Shown here one piece after another: positions 7,930-15,350 of a DNA stretch of 64,000 nt (positions within the stretch are counted from its first letter, which is position 1; every line of letters begins with the position of its first letter). The position numbers were made by a program, and so were the translations under genes. The stretch is from CBDCVO01 sp965223085 (GTDB lineage: Bacteria > Pseudomonadota > Gammaproteobacteria > Ga0077536). Under the pieces are notes generated by a model, which searched no databases, was not told where the DNA came from, and saw nothing but the letters and a program-made list of their open reading frames with translations. Where the stretch lies: positions 2,976,001-3,040,000 of the forward strand of contig OZ244981.1 in assembly GCA_965223085.1 (NCBI GenBank), written 5' to 3'.

Positions 7930-10900
7930 ATGACTCGGCGCGCCGCGCAGCATACGATGCTCGCTAAGGGGGACGCGCGAGCGGTTCAGGCGAGCCCGTT
8001 CGCGCCGCCTACAGCGCTTGCGGGCGGGGCGCGCTGGACACATTTACACGGTGCGGCACGAGCCATCGCGGTAACGGAGCTTGCGCGCGCGGCGCCCGGA
8101 CTTGTCGTAGTGATCGCCCCAGAGCCCCGCGTAGCCCAGCGGCTCGATCTAGAGATACCGTTTTTTGCGCCCGGATTAGCGCTCTTCCATTTTCCCGACT
8201 GGGAGACGCTGCCCTACGATCGCTTTAGTCCATATCAAGATATCGTTTCAGAGCGGCTCACGGTGTTGAATGATTTACCGCATATTGAAAGCGGTGTTTT
8301 AGTGCTTTCGGTTAGTGCAATGTTGCAGCGCTTGCCGCCGCGAAGCTGGGTTTTGGGCGCGAGCTTTGCGCTGACTCAAGGACAGCGCATCGATCGCGAA
8401 CAGTTCCGCGAGCGCTTGCAACAAACTGGATATCGCAGCGTATCGCAAGTTATGGATCACGGTGAATTTGCCGTGCGTGGGTCGCTCATCGATGTGTTTC
8501 CGATGGGCTCCGAGGAGGCTTTTCGCATTGACTTGTTCGGCGATGAGATCGATACGCTGCGCGTTTTCGAACCCGAAACGCAGCGTTCGATTCGGGAAAC
8601 TTCCGCCATCAAGCTTCTGCCGGGCCGCGAGATTTCTTTATCGGAAGAAGGGGTCGCGGAGTTTCGACGTCAATGGCGTGATACCTTCTCCGGTCACCCC
8701 AACGACAGTCCTTTGTATCAAGATGTATGCGCGGGCGTCGCCCCGCCGGGGGTCGAATACTACTTGCCGCTCTTTTACGCCGCAACCGAGACGATATTCG
8801 ACTATCTTCCGGATCGTGCTACCGTGGTGTCGATCGACGATACGGCGACCGCCGCAGATCAGTTCCTCGATACAGTAAGTGAGCGCTACGAACAATTGCG
8901 TCACGATAACGAGCGACCGATTCTGGCGCCCCCGCAGCTATATCTTGACCTCGCAGATTATCAAGAACGCGCGGCGCGGTACCCACAAATTGAAATCAGC
9001 ACGAGGGATTGGTCGGACACCGAAGCGACGAACTCCTTCGCGACTAAACCGGCGGTGAAATTACCGATCGATGCTCGCGCAGCGGAACCCCTGGCACCGC
9101 TGAAGTCTTATATGCGACGCTTTAGCGGTCGGATCTTGATCGCGGCGGAATCGAGTGGACGACGCGAGACGATCTCCGAGCTGTTGCGGCATCACGACGT
9201 CGCTTTCGAGCAGTTGCCGTCGTGGCAGGCATTTCTCGATGGCGATGCCCGCATGGCGCTTACCGTAGCAGAAGTTGCTGAGGGCGTAGAAATTTCCGAA
9301 CCGGCGATCGCGATCGTTACGGAATCTCAGTTGTTTGGTGACCGCGCGGCGCAATCGCGCCGGCGCCGCCGCAGCAACGTCGAGCAAGAAGCAATCGTTC
9401 GGAATCTCGCGGAACTAACCATTGGCGCGCCAGTAGTGCACGAAGACCACGGTGTCGGACGGTATTTGGGTTTGCAAGCGCTGGATGTCGATGAGGCATC
9501 TAATGAATTCATAACCCTAGCGTACGCCGACGACGACAAGCTGTACGTGCCGGTGACCGCCTTGCATTTGATCAGCCGCTTTTCCGGTATCGATCCCGAA
9601 CACGCGCCATTGCATAAGTTGGGCAGTGGGCAATGGGACCGTGCTAAACGCAAAGCGACCGCGCGGATCCGTGATGTAGCCGCGGAACTGCTGGAGATTC
9701 ACGCGCGCCGCGCCGCGCGTACTCGACCGGTTTTCACCCTAGACGCTGACGGCTATCGGGCGTTCAAACAGAGTTTCCCGTTTGAAGAAACACCTGATCA
9801 AGAAGCTGCTATCACAGCCGTCGAGCAAGACTTGGTCAAACTTCAGCCGATGGATCGCTTGATCTGTGGCGATGTCGGTTTCGGTAAAACCGAGGTCGCG
9901 ATGCGGGCCGCTTTCATTGTCGCGGATAGCGGTCATCAAGTTGCTGTTCTGGTCCCGACCACTTTGTTAGCGCAGCAACATTATCAAACTTTTCGTGATC
10001 GCTTTGCAGATTGGCCGATACGCATTGAAATGTTGTCGCGTTTCCGCGATCGGGCGGCAACCGCGAGCGTTTTAGAGGATCTTGCGAGCGGGGTGGTCGA
10101 TATCGTTATCGGCACGCATAAACTTCTCGGACGGGATATCAAATTTAAGCGTCTCGGTTTGATCGTTATCGACGAAGAGCACCGCTTTGGCGTACGCCAG
10201 AAAGAAAAATTTAAGGCGCTACGCAGCGAAATCGATGTTTTGACGCTCACCGCGACGCCCATTCCTCGAACCCTCAACATGGCGTTATCCGGAACACGAG
10301 AGCTATCTGTTATTGCCACGCCGCCGTCGAAGCGACTGGCAATCAAAACATTTGTCAGGGAGTGGTCTAAGTCGCTGATCCGCGAGGCCCTAATGCGTGA
10401 GCTCAGCCGTGGTGGCCAAGTTTATTTCGTGCACAACGAGGTCGAAACGATCGCCACGATCACGCGAGAAGTACAACAGATAGTCCCACAAGCGAGAGTG
10501 CGATTCGCCCATGGTCAAATGCGTGAACGCGACCTCGAACAAGTCATGCTCGATTTCTACCATCAGCGCTGCAACGTGCTCGTCTGCACCACCATTATCG
10601 AGACCGGCATCGATGTGCCGTCCGCGAACACGATAGTGATCAATCGTGCCGATAAGTTTGGTCTCGCGCAGCTTTATCAGTTGCGTGGCCGCGTGGGGCG
10701 GTCTCACCATCGGGCTTATGCTTATCTGTTAATTCCCCACCCAAAATCGATGACCGCGGACGCCGTAAAGCGCCTGGATGCGATCGAGGCTTTGGAGGAT
10801 TTAGGGGTGGGCTTCACGCTTGCGACCCATGATATGGAGATCCGTGGTGCAGGCGAGATTCTCGGTGAAGAGCAAAGTGGACATATCCAGCAAATTGGTT

Positions 10901-11430
10901 TTGGTCTCTACAGTGAGATGCTCAATCGCGCGGTTGCGGCCTTAAAGGCCGGCCACGAGCTCGACTTCGATCGCGATGCACGTCGCGATTGTGATGTCGA
11001 GCTGCATATTCCTGCGTTGTTCCCGGAGGATTACTTGCCCGACGTACACACACGTTTAGTGTTGTACAAACGCATAGCGAGCGCGGCGGAAGAAGAGACC
11101 TTGACGAGTCTCAAGGAAGAAGTGGTCGATCGTTTCGGTGTGTACGATGCGCCGGTGCGTAACTTGTTCCGGATGGCGAGTCTACGTATGCGGGCAAGAA
11201 CGCTGGGCGTTCGTTTGATTAACCTAGGTAGCACTGGTGGACGCTTTGAATTTTATCCGCAGCCCGACATCGAACCAATGAACCTGCTACTGCTGTTGCA
11301 ACACGGGCCTGGTTACCGCATGGATGGCGAAGAAAAACTGAAAATACGCAAAGAATTTCCTGACGCCGATGCGCGGATCGATGAGGTGGAGTATGTCTTG
11401 CAAACGCTGGCAGGCCGTCAACAAAAATAA
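7930..11430 (+). CDS. mfd: Transcription-repair coupling factor
   Basis: A 1166-residue translocase that removes RNA polymerase stalled at DNA lesions and recruits UvrA. Recognisable parts in order are the UvrB-like N-terminal module (FPDWETLPYDRFSPYQDIVS), the RNA-polymerase-interacting CarD-like domain (VHEDHGVGRYLGLQAL), the helicase motifs GDVGFGKTEVAMRAAF (Walker A, about residue 647) and DEEHRFGV (about 747), the translocation-motif region GRVGRSHHRAYAYLL, and the C-terminal TRCF domain. Length is normal. uvrA is also in this window but distant. The final bases overlap the following exported-protein gene. Confidence 0.96.
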   Translation: MTRRAAQHTMLAKGDARAVQASPFAPPTALAGGARWTHLHGAARAIAVTELARAAPGLVVVIAPEPRVAQRLDLEIPFFAPGLALFHFPDWETLPYDRFSPYQDIVSERLTVLNDLPHIESGVLVLSVSAMLQRLPPRSWVLGASFALTQGQRIDREQFRERLQQTGYRSVSQVMDHGEFAVRGSLIDVFPMGSEEAFRIDLFGDEIDTLRVFEPETQRSIRETSAIKLLPGREISLSEEGVAEFRRQWRDTFSGHPNDSPLYQDVCAGVAPPGVEYYLPLFYAATETIFDYLPDRATVVSIDDTATAADQFLDTVSERYEQLRHDNERPILAPPQLYLDLADYQERAARYPQIEISTRDWSDTEATNSFATKPAVKLPIDARAAEPLAPLKSYMRRFSGRILIAAESSGRRETISELLRHHDVAFEQLPSWQAFLDGDARMALTVAEVAEGVEISEPAIAIVTESQLFGDRAAQSRRRRRSNVEQEAIVRNLAELTIGAPVVHEDHGVGRYLGLQALDVDEASNEFITLAYADDDKLYVPVTALHLISRFSGIDPEHAPLHKLGSGQWDRAKRKATARIRDVAAELLEIHARRAARTRPVFTLDADGYRAFKQSFPFEETPDQEAAITAVEQDLVKLQPMDRLICGDVGFGKTEVAMRAAFIVADSGHQVAVLVPTTLLAQQHYQTFRDRFADWPIRIEMLSRFRDRAATASVLEDLASGVVDIVIGTHKLLGRDIKFKRLGLIVIDEEHRFGVRQKEKFKALRSEIDVLTLTATPIPRTLNMALSGTRELSVIATPPSKRLAIKTFVREWSKSLIREALMRELSRGGQVYFVHNEVETIATITREVQQIVPQARVRFAHGQMRERDLEQVMLDFYHQRCNVLVCTTIIETGIDVPSANTIVINRADKFGLAQLYQLRGRVGRSHHRAYAYLLIPHPKSMTADAVKRLDAIEALEDLGVGFTLATHDMEIRGAGEILGEEQSGHIQQIGFGLYSEMLNRAVAALKAGHELDFDRDARRDCDVELHIPALFPEDYLPDVHTRLVLYKRIASAAEEETLTSLKEEVVDRFGVYDAPVRNLFRMASLRMRARTLGVRLINLGSTGGRFEFYPQPDIEPMNLLLLLQHGPGYRMDGEEKLKIRKEFPDADARIDEVEYVLQTLAGRQQK

Positions 11431-12043
11431 GTTTTCGCTATGGGTATTGGCGCTGGCGTGCTTGCTCTGCGAGCCCTGCGCTGCTCAGGAGCGGATCTAT
11501 CAAATTGAGGCGATCGTTTTTCGCTTGACCGCAGACGTCGGTGACGATCACTGGTCCTTGGGCCCGATAACACCCAACTTCGAAACCGCGGTAGAACTTG
11601 CGCCATCGCCCGCTTCAGAGCTCGATCCGATTTATGAATTTACAAGTTTGCATTCGAGCGCTAAAGCTTTACAGGGGGTATATAGTCGTTTGCACGCCTC
11701 ACCGAGTTATGAACCGCTAGTGCACGTCGCGTGGCAGCAATCGGCGTCATCGATCGACAGCGTGCGTTTGCGTCTGCCCAAGGATCCGCGGGCAATGCTA
11801 CCGACGGCCGACACGCAGCCCAGAGTCGATGGCACGGTCGCGCTGTATGTAACGCAAACTTTGCGTCTAGACGTCGACGTCGTTTTAGCGGAACCGTTAC
11901 GCCACGCCCGCATTCATGAATCGCGTGGCATCAAGCTAAAAGAGTTGCATTACTTCGATCACGCAGCTTTCGGAGTACTAGTACAAGTCACCGTCAGCGG
12001 CGCGGTCGATGGCGCAAGCGGCACGGAAGTATCAATAGAATAG
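11393..12043 (+). CDS. CsiV-like exported protein (putative peptidoglycan-binding)
   Basis: A 216-residue protein with a clear signal peptide (hydrophobic core WVLALACLLC, likely cleavage after CAA). The mature part begins ERIYQIEAIVFRL, a pattern typical of the CsiV family, whose founder is a periplasmic peptidoglycan-binding protein of shewanellae. The middle holds VDGTVALYVTQTLRLDVDVV and the end a short beta-rich segment. The gene sits directly after mfd and starts inside its last codons, a context I associate with this family. The ATG at 11393 is preferred over 11369 because it leaves a shorter stretch before the signal peptide core. Function here is inferred. Confidence 0.72.
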   Translation: MSCKRWQAVNKNKFSLWVLALACLLCEPCAAQERIYQIEAIVFRLTADVGDDHWSLGPITPNFETAVELAPSPASELDPIYEFTSLHSSAKALQGVYSRLHASPSYEPLVHVAWQQSASSIDSVRLRLPKDPRAMLPTADTQPRVDGTVALYVTQTLRLDVDVVLAEPLRHARIHESRGIKLKELHYFDHAAFGVLVQVTVSGAVDGASGTEVSIE

Positions 12044-12083
12044 CGCGAAGAACGTTTCCCCGTCGATCAACGATTGTTTGTCA

Positions 12084-12105
12084 GCTAGTCCGGATATAAC
12101 ACCAG
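12084..12105 (+). repeat. REP-like repeat, copy A
   Basis: The core CTAGTCCGGATAT matches five other short repeats in the window (28691, 30707, 53846, 53905 and 63425). It is followed by AACACC, resembling the GCAC that follows the core elsewhere. It lies 41 bases after the CsiV-like gene. Next to it, GATGCT and AGCATC (12110-12132) form a small inverted repeat. Confidence 0.5.
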
Positions 12106-12320
12106 CGCTTGATGCTATATGCGGGCTAGCATCGCTGTCGCGCCGGAATTTGTGCGGCCGTTCACGCAGTGCGTTACGCCATCGCATGCTCATCGTGTCA
12201 CGGATGCTGATCTCATGTGCGATATCTCACAGTCCTACAGTGTTTCTACGGTGGACAATGCTGGCCACAGGTAGCGGGCGTGCAAGTTCGCCTCGCGCAT
12301 TCAAGAATAGGGGAAATACT

Positions 12321-13133
12321 ATGACTCGGCAGACCAGTAACGCTCGCAGCGCCGCCAAGAACGACCGGATTATGGACACGCGGCCGCAGGCGATGGAACT
12401 AGGGCGCGCCGCGCAAATAGCGACACGAAAAACGGTTCACACTGTGCTTTGCACGACGTTTGTTGTCGCGGCGTTGTCAGGCTTCGCCCCGCTAGCCGCC
12501 GCGATCCCGGTCGATTTGACGGTCACAGCGTCGTGGACTGCGACGAATTTTGATGTCAGCTCCACGGGTCCGAACGCACCACTCGGCATTTCAGAAGAAA
12601 ACGACGACAAAGTTTTTGGTATCGCGCCGTCTGCCGGTTCGACGAGTTTCGTCCTGCGTGTTGAGACTGACAGTGCGGTGTCATATGCGTCAGGTTATAA
12701 CGGTATTACCCATGACTGGTTTGGGTATTCTGAGGTGGAATTGCTTGGTACCCATACATTAGGTACGGCGTCATGGACGACAGTCGACATATTGACAAAT
12801 TTAGTTGGCGTCGACGGCCTTACTAGGGCGCTATGGACCGACGCGGATATTACAGCGGCGAATCCCACTCGCTTGTCGGTGCGCATGTTTGGTGATTGGG
12901 ATGGCAGCACGGCAGATCTTTTCGTCGGGCCACGGACGACCACGACGATCGGTACTCAATTCTTGGCCTGGGAATATTTTGGTGGCGAGGAAATTCGCAC
13001 GAACAATTATACTGTGATTTCATCCGCAGCGGCGGTACCAGAGCCGACAACGATCGCTTTGATAGGTGTCGGCCTGCTCGGCTGCATGGCCTACCGGCGC
13101 CAACGACAGACTGCTAGGCGCTCAGTTCGGTGA
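12321..13133 (+). CDS. PEP-CTERM sorting domain protein
   Basis: A 270-residue secreted protein. It has a long N-region, a hydrophobic signal segment (about residues 35-60) and a beta-rich middle of about 180 residues with many T, S, D and W. The C-terminus is a textbook PEP-CTERM tag: VPEPTTIALIGVGLLGCMAY followed by basic RRQRQ. Such tags are recognised by the exosortase EpsH/XrtA system in exopolysaccharide-producing bacteria. No exosortase or polysaccharide gene is nearby. AGGGGAAA before the ATG at 12321 supports this start over 12078. The gene converges on the thioinosine phosphorylase gene and overlaps it by 20 bases. The middle domain is not recognised. Confidence 0.85.
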   Translation: MTRQTSNARSAAKNDRIMDTRPQAMELGRAAQIATRKTVHTVLCTTFVVAALSGFAPLAAAIPVDLTVTASWTATNFDVSSTGPNAPLGISEENDDKVFGIAPSAGSTSFVLRVETDSAVSYASGYNGITHDWFGYSEVELLGTHTLGTASWTTVDILTNLVGVDGLTRALWTDADITAANPTRLSVRMFGDWDGSTADLFVGPRTTTTIGTQFLAWEYFGGEEIRTNNYTVISSAAAVPEPTTIALIGVGLLGCMAYRRQRQTARRSVR

Positions 13134-13860
13134 TCGCTGTCGTGAGTATATCGACAATGCGTGCCATCCCGCGGGTGAGCTCGCGTTTGATCGCTGGCAT
13201 GCTGATCCGTTGCGCGTCGCGTCCGGCCGCCCAGTTCACCACTAAACAGATCGCAGCGTAGTCTAGTCCTGCCTCACGTGCGAGAGCGGCTTCCGGCATG
13301 CCTGTCATCCCGACGAGTGTGCCGCCGTCGCGGGCAATACGCTCGATTTCCGCCGCACTTTCCAGACGCGGTCCTTGTGTGCACGCGTAGGTACCACGGC
13401 TAATTATCGTCGTGCCGAGTACCTCGCCGGCACCGAGCAACGCGGCGCGGAGCGAGGCAGTATACGGTTCGGTAAATTCGACGTGCTCTAGCTTCTCGCT
13501 AGTGTCGTCATAGAACGTGTGGGCACGCGCATGGGTATAGTCGATGATCTGATCAGGAACGACGATCGTGCCTGGCTTCGCCTCGGGCGTGATGCCGCCA
13601 ACGGCGTTGACCGCGATAACTTGGGTGGCGTCCAGATCTCGCAACGCGGTGATATTGGCGCGGTAATTTACGTTGTGAGGCGCGAGGTGATGACCTTCGC
13701 CGTGTCGTGCTAAAAAAAACACCGGTGCCGCATTGATATGACCTTCGATGATGGGCGCCGACGGTGGCCCGTAGCGGGTGGTCGTGTGTCGGGGCTGGGT
13801 GTCGCACAAAGCGGCGAGGTGATCGAGACCGCTTCCACCGATAATTGCCAGCCGTTTCAT
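13114..13860 (-). CDS. S-methyl-5'-thioinosine phosphorylase
   Basis: A 248-residue member of the PNP/MTAP family. It begins KRLAIIGGSG and contains RHGEGHHLAPHNVNYRANI (phosphate and ribose binding), VNAVGGI, TQGPRLES and GMTGMPEAALAREAGL. In the purine pocket it reads VVNWAAG: Asn stands where 6-aminopurine-specific MTAP enzymes carry Asp, which fits a 6-oxopurine substrate such as methylthioinosine. The ATG at 13858-13860 overlaps the stop of the upstream hpt gene in an ATGA arrangement. The phosphorylase would release hypoxanthine and Hpt would convert it to IMP, so the two genes form a plausible salvage unit. Specificity is inferred. Confidence 0.85.
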   Translation of the reverse strand: MKRLAIIGGSGLDHLAALCDTQPRHTTTRYGPPSAPIIEGHINAAPVFFLARHGEGHHLAPHNVNYRANITALRDLDATQVIAVNAVGGITPEAKPGTIVVPDQIIDYTHARAHTFYDDTSEKLEHVEFTEPYTASLRAALLGAGEVLGTTIISRGTYACTQGPRLESAAEIERIARDGGTLVGMTGMPEAALAREAGLDYAAICLVVNWAAGRDAQRISMPAIKRELTRGMARIVDILTTAITELSA

Positions 13861-14399
13861 TCCTGTGCGACCGCTAAAATTTCCGGAATATTGCGCCAAT
13901 ACCCTTTGTAGTCCATGCCGCACCCGAAGATATACCGATCGTCGACTTCTAAACCGTGAAAATCGACATGTTGCAAACCGATTCTGCGTGCCAGCTTTTT
14001 TACTACCAGCACAGCTGTGGTGCAGGAGTGCGCCCCAGCGGTTTCGCACTGCGCGATTACTGCTTGCAAAGTCACGCCGTGATCGAGCAAATCGTCAACT
14101 AGCAACACGTCGCGACCTGCGATTTGCTTCGTCGGTCGATGATGCCACGTGATCTCGCCACCATGGGTCGCGGCGCCGTAACGTGATAGGTGCACGTAGT
14201 CGAGCTGCAGCGGAAAATCAAAGTAGCCAAGAAGTTGGCCTGTCAGCCACATGCCGCCCGTCATGACCGTAAGCACGATCGGCTCACGCTCGGCGAGGTG
14301 TGCGGCAATTCCCTGCGCTATGGTTCTAATTGCGCGGTCGACAGCAGCCCGGTCGTGGATTTTTTCAGCTCCGGCACGCACCTGGAGTGCTTCGACCAA
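13857..14399 (-). CDS. hpt: Hypoxanthine(-guanine) phosphoribosyltransferase
   Basis: A type I PRTase of about 180 residues that makes IMP (and often GMP) from the free base and PRPP. The PRPP-binding motif is VLLVDDLLDHGVTL, and the C-terminal DRYIFGCGMDYKGYWRN matches bacterial Hpt. The longest frame begins at 14513 but would overlap the DUF815 ATPase gene by about 100 bases with residues that do not look like Hpt. The TTG at 14399, 15 bases after that gene's stop, gives the family length (about 180-185) and is proposed as the start; GTG at 14381 is an alternative. No strong ribosome-binding site is visible. Confidence 0.9.
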   Translation of the reverse strand: MVEALQVRAGAEKIHDRAAVDRAIRTIAQGIAAHLAEREPIVLTVMTGGMWLTGQLLGYFDFPLQLDYVHLSRYGAATHGGEITWHHRPTKQIAGRDVLLVDDLLDHGVTLQAVIAQCETAGAHSCTTAVLVVKKLARRIGLQHVDFHGLEVDDRYIFGCGMDYKGYWRNIPEILAVAQE

Positions 14400-14413
14400 T
14401 AGTGGTGTCGTGG

Positions 14414-15298
14414 CTACTGTGGGTGGGTGCTCTGCCAAGCCGATCGTCCTACCCAATCTTTGGCGAATTGGTACGCCGAGCGTCCACTGCGGGAGCCGTG
14501 TAATAGCGCCCATTGCAACGCCGCGTGATGCATCTCCTCGCCCGCCCGTACACCGGATGTGCCGCCGAGTTCACGTACCCAATGTTCGACGATATCCAAA
14601 TAACGTTTTTGGTTAAAGGGGTGAAATGACAACCACAATCCGAATCGTTCGGAGAGGGAAATCTTCTCTTCCACTGTTTCGCCGTGATGAATTTCGTCAT
14701 CAACTGTTTTCGCGTCGCGATTGTCTTGCTGGCGCTCTGGTAGCAAATGGCGACGATTCGACGTCGCGTAGATGAGCACATCATCGGGTGTTGCTTGTAC
14801 CGAGCCGTCGAGCACGACTTTCAATGAGCGGTATAGGGGATCTCGATCATCAAATGACAGATCGTCACAAAAGCATATGAACTTTCCGCGCGCACGGTCT
14901 AGCTGTTCGACAATGTCGGGCAAATCGATTAGGTGATTTCGTTCGACTTCGATTAAGCGTAACCCTTGGCCACGATACTCGTTGAATACGGCTTTGACTA
15001 GGGACGATTTCCCAGTTCCGCGAGGCCCCCACAGCAAGGCATTGTTAGCGGGGAAGCCGGCAAGAAATTGCTCCGTGTTGCGGACAAGTTCTTGGCGTTG
15101 AAAATCGATATGTTGCAAGTCGGCGAGCGACGTTGAGCTGAATCGACGTACCGCTTGAAGATAACCATGGCCGTTCACTTTGCGCCAGCGCCAAGCGACA
15201 TCATCGCCAGGGACAAAGCTGCGCTGCGGTGGCCACAAGCGCTCAGCACGATCAAGCAACTCGTTTGCACGTTGAAAAAATTCTGCCGCGTCGCTCAT
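14414..15298 (-). CDS. DUF815-family AAA ATPase
   Basis: A 294-residue P-loop ATPase of the DUF815 family. The Walker A motif GPRGTGKSSLVKAVF lies near residue 92, the Walker B-like FICFCDDLSFDD near 140, and the sensor segment VLIYATSNRRHL near 177. The N-terminal AAEFFQRANELLDRAE region is helical. Members are widespread in proteobacteria, but their substrate is unknown to me. The ATG at 15298 (MSDAAEFF) is preferred over the longer frame at 15325. It precedes hpt and the thioinosine phosphorylase on the same strand and may share their transcript. Confidence 0.85.
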   Translation of the reverse strand: MSDAAEFFQRANELLDRAERLWPPQRSFVPGDDVAWRWRKVNGHGYLQAVRRFSSTSLADLQHIDFQRQELVRNTEQFLAGFPANNALLWGPRGTGKSSLVKAVFNEYRGQGLRLIEVERNHLIDLPDIVEQLDRARGKFICFCDDLSFDDRDPLYRSLKVVLDGSVQATPDDVLIYATSNRRHLLPERQQDNRDAKTVDDEIHHGETVEEKISLSERFGLWLSFHPFNQKRYLDIVEHWVRELGGTSGVRAGEEMHHAALQWALLHGSRSGRSAYQFAKDWVGRSAWQSTHPQ

Positions 15299-15350
15299 TT
15301 TAACGAACCAGTGAGTCCAGGCCACATTGTACTAAAAAGAAATGCTGCGG

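Noticed and set aside
14400..14513. N-terminal extension of Hpt
   Set aside because: It reads through the end of the DUF815 gene in another frame, does not resemble Hpt, and exceeds the family length.
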